This document shows, one piece after another, positions 49,150 through 57,132 of a DNA stretch of 64,000 nucleotides; position 1 is the stretch's first letter; every line of letters begins with the position of its first letter. The translations under genes and the position numbers were made by a program. Below the pieces are notes generated by a model, which ran no database searches, was not told the DNA's origin, and saw only the letters and a list, made by a program, of their open reading frames with translations. The stretch lies in contig JABTUJ010000019.1 in assembly GCA_015075445.1 (NCBI GenBank), positions 62,001-126,000 on the forward strand. Direction: 5' to 3'. Source of the stretch: Verrucomicrobiales bacterium (GTDB lineage Bacteria; Verrucomicrobiota; Verrucomicrobiia; Limisphaerales; J093).

Positions 49150-50079
49150 ATGGATCGCTATTACGCCGCCGCCTGCCAGGTGGACTTGCCCAACCCGACG
49201 GATCGCGCCGGGATCGCCGCGCATACCGGCCGGATGCTGGAGATGATCGACCATGCCGTCGGCGGGTATGAACCGTTCCACGACGTCCGCCTCGTCGTGT
49301 TCCCCGAGTTCGCGCACGCCGCCCCGATTTATCCGACCGCCGCCGAACTGCTCGACAAGCTGGCCTTGCCCATCCCGAACGAGCACACGGACCGGTACGT
49401 CGCCAAGGCCCGACAGCTCGGTGTGTACATCCAGACCGGCACCTTCCTTGAGAGCGACCCGCGCTGGCCCGGTCACGTCTTCAACACCACCTGCCTGATC
49501 GGGCCGAAGGGCGTTCTGTCCCGGTACCGCAAGGTGCATCCCTGGCTGCCCTGGGAAATCCACACCAGCCCCCACGACCTGCCGGGTTACACCGACCCGT
49601 TGTTTCCGGTGGTAGACACCCCGTTGGGCCGTTTGGGTGTGGCCATCTGCTACGACTGGCTGTTCCCCGAGGCGATCCGGCAACTGGCGCTGCAAGGCGC
49701 CGAGGTCCTGATCCGGGTGTCCGCTTACATGGACCCGTGGGGAACCGCGGCGCCGCTCGATTGGTGGACGCTCATCAACCGCACCCGCGCCCTCGAGAAC
49801 ATGGCGTTTGTCGTCGCCGCCAACCAGGGCGCCCGGCTGCGTCACTATCCCCCGTTCAGTTGGCCGGGCGGCAGCATGCTCGTGGACTTTGACGGTCGGA
49901 TCCTGGCCCAGGCCGAGTCCGGAGGTGGCGAGCGGATCGTCGTCGGGCCGATCGATCTGGCGGGCCTGCGGGCCGAACGAACCCGTCGTCGTGGCCACGC
50001 CTTGCTGGCGCATCGGCGTCCCGAAGCCTATCCGTTGGGGGCGGCCCCCGTACGACCAAACGAACCACCCCAATCCTGA
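49150..50079 (+). CDS. Nitrilase-superfamily carbon-nitrogen hydrolase
   Basis: A 309-residue protein with the catalytic triad visible: Glu53 in VVFPEFAH, Lys128 in RYRKVHPW and Cys167 in AICYDWLFPE. It follows the family's four-layer sandwich order. It likely hydrolyses an amide or nitrile. Its place 59 bases after a glycosidase gene and one base before a TPR/FG-GAP lipoprotein (TGATG overlap) suggests an operon, but the natural substrate is open. Confidence 0.92.
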   Translation: MDRYYAAACQVDLPNPTDRAGIAAHTGRMLEMIDHAVGGYEPFHDVRLVVFPEFAHAAPIYPTAAELLDKLALPIPNEHTDRYVAKARQLGVYIQTGTFLESDPRWPGHVFNTTCLIGPKGVLSRYRKVHPWLPWEIHTSPHDLPGYTDPLFPVVDTPLGRLGVAICYDWLFPEAIRQLALQGAEVLIRVSAYMDPWGTAAPLDWWTLINRTRALENMAFVVAANQGARLRHYPPFSWPGGSMLVDFDGRILAQAESGGGERIVVGPIDLAGLRAERTRRRGHALLAHRRPEAYPLGAAPVRPNEPPQS

Positions 50080-53000
50080 TGCGAGACCTGTGCTATCCCA
50101 GCAACGTAGGAGTCGAGGTGACGAGACTCACACCTCCCCCCAGCCCCCTCTCCCAGTCAGAGCCTCCTCACGTCGGCTCCCACGGGGGAGGGGTGGGGAA
50201 GACCCTCGGCCTCCTGATAACCGCCCTGTTTCTCGTCGGTTGCCGGCCTTCCACACCATCTCCCGTCTCAACCCCTCCCACGCCCCCTGCGGCCGAGACC
50301 GACATGGTCGTCACCGGCATGAACCGCGGCGTCAGTCTCATGGGCCAATACGACTACGCCGGTGCCGTCGACGCATTCGAGGAGGTCGTCCGCCAGCAAC
50401 CCGATCTCCTCGAAGCCCGGGTCAACCTCGCCATCGCCCTGTTCAACCGCGGCCGCAAGGAGGACCGTGACCTCGATCGCACGGGCGAACTCCTCGAGGC
50501 CATCCTGCAGCAGGATCCCGATCACCTGCGCGCGCTGTACTTCCGGGGTGTCACCCTCCAGCACCTCGGCGACGCGGAAGCCTCCCTCCCGTACCTCGAG
50601 AAGGTCGTGCAACAACGACCCGACGATGGCGCCGCGTGGTATCTGCTCGGGGTCACCCGCCAGCGCCTGGGGCAACCCGCCGAAGCGGCGCTGCTTGAAG
50701 CCATCGCCCGCAAGCCCTACCTCTCGAGCGCCTATTACAAACTGTCCCAACTGGCCATGCTGGCCGGGGACACCGCCAAGGCCGGCGAATACCTCGAGGT
50801 CTTCAAGCGCCTCCGTGAATCTCCCCTCAGCGAGGTCATCGAACTGCCCCAGTACGGCGCGATGGGTGACCTCGCGCTCGTCCGCCCCCTCCCGGCAAAG
50901 GCGCCGGACGCCGTCGCGACGAGTCGCTATCGCCCGGGGACGGCGCGGGTCCTGCACGAAACGAACGTCATCCGCTTCGATCCGGGGAACACCGGGATGG
51001 GGCTGGCCGGCGCCGCGGCCGGGGATCTGAACGGCGACGGCGTGCCGGACCTGGTCGTGGCGAACACCGCCCCCGCGGCCCAGGGCACCTTGACGGTGTT
51101 GCTCTCGACCTCGCCCGGCACCTGGAAGGAGGCAACCGCCACGGTGGGCCTCGCCGACGTCCGTGGCGCCCGGAGTCTCGCCCTCGGGGACTTCGACAAC
51201 GACGAGGTCACGGATCTGTTCGTGGCCGGCGCGACCCCCCACCTGTTCCGCGGTGCGACCCATGCCCCGTTCGCCGAGGTAACCTCGACGACTGGAATCA
51301 CCGGCGGCACCGGCTCGAGCACCGCGGCCCTGTTCCTCGATGCCGACCACGACGGCGACCTCGACCTTTGGGTCGGCCAGGACACCGCGGCGGGCAGCAC
51401 CCGGTTGTTCAACAACAATGCCGATGGGACCTTCACCGACCTGGCCCTCACCAACGGCCTCGCGCTGGCCACCGCCCCGGCCGTGGGAGTTCTCTCCGGT
51501 GACTTGGATGGCGACCGGGATTTCGATCTGGTCCTGCTCGCCCGGGGTGCGCCCGTCCGCATCCTCTTGAACGATCTGCTCGGCCAGTACACCGTACTCG
51601 ATGTCGCGGGGCTCGAACTCCGCGGTGACCTGGGGGGTGTCCTGCAGGATTTCAACGGTGACGGAACCCTCGATCTGGTCCTGCTCGGCGGTGAACCCGC
51701 CGCGCTGCGGTTCTATGCCGGCGACGGCCGCGGCCGGTTTCAGCCCGGCGACGGTTTTGCGGGCGTCAGCGCCTCTCTCGACTCGTGGGGACCCCTCCGC
51801 GGGCTGCGCGCGGCGGACGTGGATCTGGACGGCGACCTGGACCTCGCGGTGTTCGGCCGGGAGGGTCACCTGCTCCTGAACGACGGCCGGGGCCGTTTCG
51901 TGCTCGAGCCGCAGGTGTGGAAGTTCGCGGAGGACTGGGCGCTGGCTGGCGTTGAATTGCTGGACCTGACCGGCGACCTCGTGCCCGACCTGCTTTGCCT
52001 GGAGCAGGGGGGCGGAAGCCGCCTCACCTTGGTTCCGGGTGAGCTCACCCCGCCCGGGACGGCGTTGGCCCTGGCGCCGACCGGCGTGCGGGGTCGCGAC
52101 AAACGGACGCGGAGCCCGGCGAGCGGGTTCGGTGTCACGATCACCCTGCGCAGCGCGTGGCGCGAACAGGTGCGCGCGTTCACCGGCGTCAGCGGCGGAG
52201 CCAACCAGTCCGTGGTTCCGGCGGTGTTTGGCCTGGGAGGAATGGCCCGGGCCGATTACGCCCAACTTCTGTGGCCCGACGGCGTGGCCCAGGTCGAGGT
52301 CGCGCTGACCGCTGCACAAGTCCATCGGGTCGCCGAGATCCAGCGCAAAATCTCGAGCTGCCCGGTCCTCTTCGCCTGGAATGGCGAACGCTTCGAGTTC
52401 ATCACGGACTTCGCCGGGGTCGGTGGTCTCGGCTATTTCGTCGCGCCCGGCGAGTGCGCCCCGCCGCAGGTGCTCGAGCACGTGAAGATCGAGCCGCACC
52501 AGCTCCGGCCGCGGGACGGCATGTTCGAGTTGCGGGTGACTGAACCGATGGAAGAAGCGGCGTACGTGGATCGGCTGGAACTCTGGGCCATCGATCATCC
52601 GGCGTCAGTCGCGGTGTATCCGGACGAACGGTTGGCCGTGAGCGGACCGCCCCCCACGCACGAGTGGTTGGCCGTCGCGGACCGCATCTTCCCGGTGCGG
52701 GCAATGACACCGTCCGGTGATGACTGTCGAGACCGGCTGCTCGAGGCGGACCGCCGCTATGCCTACGCGCCGCCGTTGGACCGGCGCTTCATCGGCTTCT
52801 GCGAGCCGCACAGCCTCGAGCTGGACTTCGGCGATCCCTGGCCCGGACGACACGCGGGGGAGCGCGTCGTGCTCTTTCTCCACGGCTGTATCGAGTATCC
52901 CTACTCACAGACTGTTTACGCCGCCGGACAAGCGGCCGTGGCCTGGGAACCGATCCGGGTCGAAGGTCTGGACACGCAGGGCAACTGGCAGACGCTCGTC

Positions 53001-53618
53001 GCCGATGCCGGCGCGCCCGGCGGCATGGGCCGGATGATGACCATTGAACTCGGCGAGCGGCTTTCGAAGGGACCCATCCGGCTCCGGCTGACCACCAACC
53101 TCGAGATCTACTACGACCAGGCGTTCCTCGGTCGTCCCCTGGCCGAGCCCCCCTGGCGCAAGCACCGCGTGCCCCTCGCGGACGCGACGCTGCGACGGGT
53201 GGGCTTCCCGCGCGAGGTGGCGCCGAACGGCGGCTGGCCGTTGATCTACTCGTACGACGACCTGGACGCCACGGCACCCTTCCACGTGTTGCGCGGCGAC
53301 TACACGCGCTATGGCGAGGTCGCCGGGTTGCTGGCGGAATTCGACGACCGGTACGTGATCATGGGGCCGGGCGATGAGATTGCGCTGCGGTTCCCGGCCA
53401 CGGCGCTGCCGCCGCTCGGGACCGATGAGGTGCGGAGCTTCGTGCTCGTGTCGCATGCCTACTGCAAGGACATGGATCTCTATACCACCACGCCCCAGAC
53501 CCTCGAACCCTTGCCCTTCCGGGCCATGACCCGTTACCCCTACCCGGCCGGGGAGCAGTATCCCGACACCCCCGAGCACCGGTCGTATCGGGCCGAGTAC
53601 AACACGCGGGGGGAGTGA
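50079..53618 (+). CDS. TPR plus FG-GAP/VCBS plus ASPIC/UnbV lipoprotein (CRTAC1-like)
   Basis: 1179 residues. A lipobox-like LITALFLVGC lies near residue 50; the first 45 residues carry a copy of palindrome B, so the true start may be later. Two to four TPR units (YDYAGAVDAFEEVV, ALYFRGVTLQHLGD, YYKLSQLAMLAGD) are followed by at least six FG-GAP blades with calcium-loop motifs (DLNGDGVPD, DFDNDEVTD, DADHDGDLD, DLDGDRDFD, DFNGDGTLD, DVDLDGDLD). An ASPIC/UnbV segment near residue 690 precedes a C-terminal 450-residue domain beginning with CPVLFAWNGERFEFITDF. It is probably a surface-anchored structural or binding protein. Confidence 0.85.
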   Translation: MRDLCYPSNVGVEVTRLTPPPSPLSQSEPPHVGSHGGGVGKTLGLLITALFLVGCRPSTPSPVSTPPTPPAAETDMVVTGMNRGVSLMGQYDYAGAVDAFEEVVRQQPDLLEARVNLAIALFNRGRKEDRDLDRTGELLEAILQQDPDHLRALYFRGVTLQHLGDAEASLPYLEKVVQQRPDDGAAWYLLGVTRQRLGQPAEAALLEAIARKPYLSSAYYKLSQLAMLAGDTAKAGEYLEVFKRLRESPLSEVIELPQYGAMGDLALVRPLPAKAPDAVATSRYRPGTARVLHETNVIRFDPGNTGMGLAGAAAGDLNGDGVPDLVVANTAPAAQGTLTVLLSTSPGTWKEATATVGLADVRGARSLALGDFDNDEVTDLFVAGATPHLFRGATHAPFAEVTSTTGITGGTGSSTAALFLDADHDGDLDLWVGQDTAAGSTRLFNNNADGTFTDLALTNGLALATAPAVGVLSGDLDGDRDFDLVLLARGAPVRILLNDLLGQYTVLDVAGLELRGDLGGVLQDFNGDGTLDLVLLGGEPAALRFYAGDGRGRFQPGDGFAGVSASLDSWGPLRGLRAADVDLDGDLDLAVFGREGHLLLNDGRGRFVLEPQVWKFAEDWALAGVELLDLTGDLVPDLLCLEQGGGSRLTLVPGELTPPGTALALAPTGVRGRDKRTRSPASGFGVTITLRSAWREQVRAFTGVSGGANQSVVPAVFGLGGMARADYAQLLWPDGVAQVEVALTAAQVHRVAEIQRKISSCPVLFAWNGERFEFITDFAGVGGLGYFVAPGECAPPQVLEHVKIEPHQLRPRDGMFELRVTEPMEEAAYVDRLELWAIDHPASVAVYPDERLAVSGPPPTHEWLAVADRIFPVRAMTPSGDDCRDRLLEADRRYAYAPPLDRRFIGFCEPHSLELDFGDPWPGRHAGERVVLFLHGCIEYPYSQTVYAAGQAAVAWEPIRVEGLDTQGNWQTLVADAGAPGGMGRMMTIELGERLSKGPIRLRLTTNLEIYYDQAFLGRPLAEPPWRKHRVPLADATLRRVGFPREVAPNGGWPLIYSYDDLDATAPFHVLRGDYTRYGEVAGLLAEFDDRYVIMGPGDEIALRFPATALPPLGTDEVRSFVLVSHAYCKDMDLYTTTPQTLEPLPFRAMTRYPYPAGEQYPDTPEHRSYRAEYNTRGE
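50163..50185. repeat. Palindromic element B fragment in the lipoprotein leader
   Basis: CCTCCTCACGTCGGCTCCC matches one arm of element B; it encodes EPPHVGS before the lipobox. Confidence 0.65.
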
Positions 53619-53659
53619 GGGAGCGGGGAGACGAGGACAGGCTCACCCTGATCGGCAGG

Positions 53660-54026
53660 GTCAACACCGCCGAAAGTCGAACGGGTCCTTCATTCCGGGA
53701 CCTTGAGGACGCAACCGTTCCGCAGCACCAGTTCCGCTTTCGCCTTCGCCCGGGTGAAGTGCTTCTTCAGTCGGGTTACGATCAGGACCTACCACCGATC
53801 TCAACCAATGGCTCCCCTCGCCTGATCAGCGCCAACGCCCCCGGGAGTGCCTCCGCCAAGAGGGTCCGCAGAACGGCGTTGCTGGTGTTCTCGCAGGTGA
53901 GCCAGATAACATGCGGCTCGCGAACCGCAGGCAGACTGCGATGTCCTCAATCTGGAGGTCCGGCAGTTCCTCGATGATCTGTCCGGGCGGCAGACCATTG
54001 GCCAGCAGTTCAAGCACATCCGCCAC
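53660..54026 (-). pseudogene. DUF433-type antitoxin remnant with broken downstream partner
   Basis: From a GTG at 54026 the frame reads ADVLELLANGLPPGQII and EELPDLQIEDIAVCLRF, the core of DUF433 antitoxins. The expected N-terminal 25 residues are absent. Downstream, LRNGCVLKVPE in another frame (about 53705) looks like the end of a partner such as a DUF5615 toxin, but the joining stretch is frame-shifted. I regard the locus as decayed. Confidence 0.55.
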
Positions 54027-54034
54027 GCCGGAAG

Positions 54035-54232
54035 TCAGGCCGTCACGGCGTATTCCACGCCGCGGGGGTTCTCCACCCGCCGGGAGGCGTTCAGGATTTC
54101 CAGGCCGACCACGTTCCCGTCCCGGTCGTAGTCCAGAATCACGCCGGGCTTGTTCTCGTCGCTTTCCTCGATGGGCACATCCCGGAACAGAATCCGCAGG
54201 ATGTCCACTTCGGAGTCGTACGTTACTTTCAT
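54035..54232 (-). CDS. DUF2283-family small protein (antitoxin-like)
   Basis: A 65-residue protein, KVTYDSEVDILRILF then PGVILDYDRDGNVVGLEILNA, with the family's conserved GVILDYD and VVGLEILNAS segments. DUF2283 proteins are typically the partner of DUF4258 proteins. Its start overlaps the stop of the preceding DUF4258 gene as ATGA, implying coupled translation. Confidence 0.85.
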   Translation of the reverse strand: MKVTYDSEVDILRILFRDVPIEESDENKPGVILDYDRDGNVVGLEILNASRRVENPRGVEYAVTA

Positions 54233-54486
54233 GTTGTCTGCCAGTACTTGTTGATCTTGCTGGTCCGATACGCGGTCACCACTTTGGGCGGCGACACCTC
54301 GTCGTTGACCATCACCCGCACCAGATACGGTTTCCCGTTAATCTCGACCTGGGACTGATAGCACACCACCTCGCCGTGTTCAGGCACAATCTGCGCTGGC
54401 GCGTCCAGCACGGCCCGAACGACAGCCAGGGGGATCCCGCGTCGCTCCATTTCCCGCTCAACGTGCGTGGACAACCTGTGTTTCAT
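54229..54486 (-). CDS. DUF4258-family small protein (toxin-like)
   Basis: An 85-residue protein with HVEREMERRGIPLAVVRAVL, then VVCYQSQVEINGKPYLVRVMV and VVTAYRTSKINKYW. The pattern is that of the DUF4258 family, which shares the RelE/BrnT-like fold and often forms a toxin-antitoxin pair with DUF2283. It overlaps both neighbouring genes by 3-4 bases. Confidence 0.85.
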   Translation of the reverse strand: MKHRLSTHVEREMERRGIPLAVVRAVLDAPAQIVPEHGEVVCYQSQVEINGKPYLVRVMVNDEVSPPKVVTAYRTSKINKYWQTT

Positions 54487-54623
54487 GCACCTGCTGCATC
54501 CTCCACGAGCTTGATCTCGCCACGCGTCAGGCCGTAGAGCCGGTACACGCGCTCGTCAATCTCGCGCTCGAACGGCGACGTGTCCGCCGCCGGCGAAAAC
54601 GGTCTGACCTGGACTTCAGTCAC
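54483..54623 (-). CDS. 46-residue ORF resembling the C terminus of an N6-DNA methylase
   Basis: The short protein ends in FEREIDERVYRLYGLTRGEI, a phrase typical of the last 40 residues of Eco57I-type N6-adenine methylases/restriction enzymes. It begins at a GTG that overlaps the stop of the upstream DUF2283 gene (GTGA) and its TGA overlaps the next start (ATGA). It may be a real, coupled small gene or a relic of a larger one. Confidence 0.45.
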   Translation of the reverse strand: MTEVQVRPFSPAADTSPFEREIDERVYRLYGLTRGEIKLVEDAAGA

Positions 54624-54820
54624 GCCGTCTGGAACTGGAGTTCCCGGCAGTTCAGGGACGGTGCGCGTTGTGCCAGGTTCAGGATCTCCACGCCCACCAC
54701 CTGGTTCCTCTCGTTGAAATCCAGCATGACCCCGGGAGATACCTCCTGGGACTCGATGATCCGCGAGTCGTCCAGCCGCAGATACAGCGCGTCGGCTTCC
54801 GGGTCCACTTTCAGTTTCAT
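54620..54820 (-). CDS. DUF2283-family small protein, second copy
   Basis: A 66-residue protein (start MKLKVDPEADALYLRLDD, then SPGVMLDFNERNQVVGVEILNL). The residues GVMLDFN and VVGVEILNLA are the family core. It follows the second DUF4258-like gene with an ATGA overlap and leads into the 46-residue ORF. Confidence 0.83.
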   Translation of the reverse strand: MKLKVDPEADALYLRLDDSRIIESQEVSPGVMLDFNERNQVVGVEILNLAQRAPSLNCRELQFQTA

Positions 54821-55110
54821 AGTCGGTCTTTCATCGTGCGGTCGAAATATGCGCTGACCACCCGCAGCGGCACAACGGACTCGTTCACGACCACGCGCAA
54901 CACCCGGTTGCCGTGCCCGGCGATGCGAACGAACCGGCTCTCCAGCCGGTGCACGCGCTTCCCCTCCCGGTTGTCGGTGGTGTCCTGCGGCACGGTGTAG
55001 CGGGAGCATGCCACGCACGGACCTTGGCCGGAAAGCGTCTTCTCCGCCCTTCTCGTCCGCTCGTCCGCTCGAGCGGCCACGATCAGCCGATGGCCATTGA
55101 CCGGGCGCAA
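54817..55110 (-). CDS. DUF4258-like small protein, second copy (divergent N terminus)
   Basis: The C-terminal 50 residues, FVRIAGHGNRVLRVVVNESV and VVSAYFDRTMKDRL, have the DUF4258 ending. The first half does not match the family well, so the gene may be decayed or the start may be further in. It overlaps the DUF2283 start by 4 bases, and its 5' end overlaps the divergent CRTAC1-like gene. Confidence 0.55.
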   Translation of the reverse strand: MRPVNGHRLIVAARADERTRRAEKTLSGQGPCVACSRYTVPQDTTDNREGKRVHRLESRFVRIAGHGNRVLRVVVNESVVPLRVVSAYFDRTMKDRL

Positions 55111-56920
55111 GCAGGGCGCCTACGGTCGGCGCGTGCGCAGGTTCCGCCCAACTCCCGTGCCGCCGCGTCGCCTCGAACAACCTCCCCGCCCCGGGCTGCC
55201 CCAGGGCTTCTTCCTCGCCCTCGCGTTGGGAATCGCGACCGGTTGCGGACGTCAGGATCGCCCAGACGACCCCCGGTCCACAAGTCCCCCACCACCGACC
55301 GGCCAGTCCGCTCCGTCAACCCCGCCTTTCGCGGCCGTTTTCCGCGACGTGACCCGCGAGGCCCGCCTCGAGTTCGTCCACCAGTTGGCGGACGGCGACC
55401 TGACCAACATCATGGAGTCTGACGGCGCCGGCGGAACCGTGTTGGACTATGACGGCGACGGGTGGATGGACCTCTACCTCGTCAACTCCGGCCCGGATCC
55501 CGTCATGTCCGACGCCCCACCGGACACCCCGCGCCACCCCAACCGCCTGTTCCGCAACCTGGGCAACGGGACCTTCGCGGACGTCACCGACCAAGCCGGC
55601 GTGGCCGGGCACGGCTTCGGCACCACCGCCGCCGCGGCAGACTATGACAACGACGGCGACACGGACCTCCTGGTGGTCAATTTCGGCAGTATCATCCTCT
55701 ACCAGAACCAGGGCGACGGCACGTTCCGCGACGTGACCGAGGCGGCGGGCTTGAACAACCCGCGGGCCGGCATCTCGGCCACGTTCCTGGATGTCGACCG
55801 GGACGGTTGGCTGGACCTGTTCATCGCAAACTATCTCGTCTTCGACCCCGCGCTGAAGGTCGAGCCGGGCAGTCCGCAACCCTATCCCGGCCCGCTCGCC
55901 TACCCGCCGGAGTACAACGTGCTGTATCGAAATCAAGGCGACGGCACGTTTGCGGACGTCAGTGAAGCGTCGGGCATCCGGATCCCGGGCCATCGGGCCA
56001 TGTCGGTGACCGCGTTGGATTATGACCTGGACGGGGACGTGGACCTCTACGTCTCCAACGACGGCACCCCGAATCTGCTCCTGGACAACGACGGGCAGGG
56101 ACGCTTCCGCGACGTGGGCTGGCAGCGGGGCGTGGCGTTCAACCAATTCGGCGATGCCGCGGGTTCGATGGGCGCCGCCGTGGCCGACGCGAACCGCGAT
56201 GGTTTGCCTGACATCCTGGTGACCCGGTTCGGTCAGGCTTCTCTCTATCTCAACTCGAAGGGCGGGTTCTTCGAGGATCGCATCACCGCCTCAGGCATCC
56301 TCGATGTCTCGTCGCAGTTGGTTGGGTGGGGCGGGAACTTCCTGGACTTCGACAACGACGGTGACCCGGACATCTTCATCGCCAACGGCGATCCTCACTT
56401 CCTCAAAGGCATGCCGCCGTTGCTGCTCGAGAATCGCGGCGACGCGACGTTTACGAGCCTCGGCCCGCGTGCTGGGCCCTTCTTCCGGACCTTGGTCAAC
56501 GGACGCGGTAGCGGCGCGCTGGACTTTGACAACGACGGTCGCCAGGACGTCGTGATCACCACCCTCGGCGGGCCGGCGATCCTCCTGCGGAACGAACTCG
56601 AGCCCGGTCACCACTGGTTGACCCTGCAGCTCGAAGGAACCCGGAGCAACCGGGACGGCTTCGGTGCACTCGTGCAGGTGACCGCGGGAGGCCGGACATT
56701 CACGACGGAAGCGCGGTGCCCGACGGTGTACGTGTTTCAGCAGGAGACGCGGCTGCACCTGGGGTTGGGCCCGGCGAAGGTGATCGAACGAATCGCGATC
56801 CGCTGGCCCAGCGGACAACTCCAGGAACTGACCCAAGTGACTGCGGATCAGATCCTGTCGATACGGGAGCCGGGAGAGTCGCGTTGGCCCGCGCGCCGCT
56901 CGCGCGAGGCGGGTTCCTGA
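55097..56920 (+). CDS. CRTAC1-like FG-GAP/ASPIC-UnbV lipoprotein
   Basis: About 595-607 residues (start TTG 55097 or GTG 55133; no ATG fits). A lipobox LALGIATGC is followed by VCBS/FG-GAP blades with calcium-binding loops (DYDGDGWMDLYLV, DYDNDGDTDLLVV, DVDRDGWLDLFIA, DYDLDGDVDLYVS, DFDNDGDPDIFIA) and an ASPIC/UnbV segment near the end (GHHWLTLQLEG, IAIRWPSGQLQEL). It is an envelope-anchored protein. It resembles the shattered protein at 38330-40030 and lies downstream of the DUF4258/DUF2283 chain (divergent). Confidence 0.88.
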   Translation: MTGRKQGAYGRRVRRFRPTPVPPRRLEQPPRPGLPQGFFLALALGIATGCGRQDRPDDPRSTSPPPPTGQSAPSTPPFAAVFRDVTREARLEFVHQLADGDLTNIMESDGAGGTVLDYDGDGWMDLYLVNSGPDPVMSDAPPDTPRHPNRLFRNLGNGTFADVTDQAGVAGHGFGTTAAAADYDNDGDTDLLVVNFGSIILYQNQGDGTFRDVTEAAGLNNPRAGISATFLDVDRDGWLDLFIANYLVFDPALKVEPGSPQPYPGPLAYPPEYNVLYRNQGDGTFADVSEASGIRIPGHRAMSVTALDYDLDGDVDLYVSNDGTPNLLLDNDGQGRFRDVGWQRGVAFNQFGDAAGSMGAAVADANRDGLPDILVTRFGQASLYLNSKGGFFEDRITASGILDVSSQLVGWGGNFLDFDNDGDPDIFIANGDPHFLKGMPPLLLENRGDATFTSLGPRAGPFFRTLVNGRGSGALDFDNDGRQDVVITTLGGPAILLRNELEPGHHWLTLQLEGTRSNRDGFGALVQVTAGGRTFTTEARCPTVYVFQQETRLHLGLGPAKVIERIAIRWPSGQLQELTQVTADQILSIREPGESRWPARRSREAGS

Positions 56921-57132
56921 GGCCGGCGCATGGCCCGATTACGGCACAGGCCCTGCTATACTTGGTGGCAGAACGAAAGACCGCGTAGTTGTTGACGGAG
57001 AAACGGCGTAGGACGAGAAGTGGGCCAGAAACCGCTCCAGACATGAAGGTCACCTGTTTTGTGCCAGTGCAGGACACGGCGCCGCTCGCGTGTCGAGTGG
57101 CTCTCTGGCTTCTGCGGCCGTGGCTTGGGGCC

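Noticed and set aside
50268..52598. A 776-residue minus-strand frame
   Set aside because: Antisense shadow of the FG-GAP lipoprotein gene.
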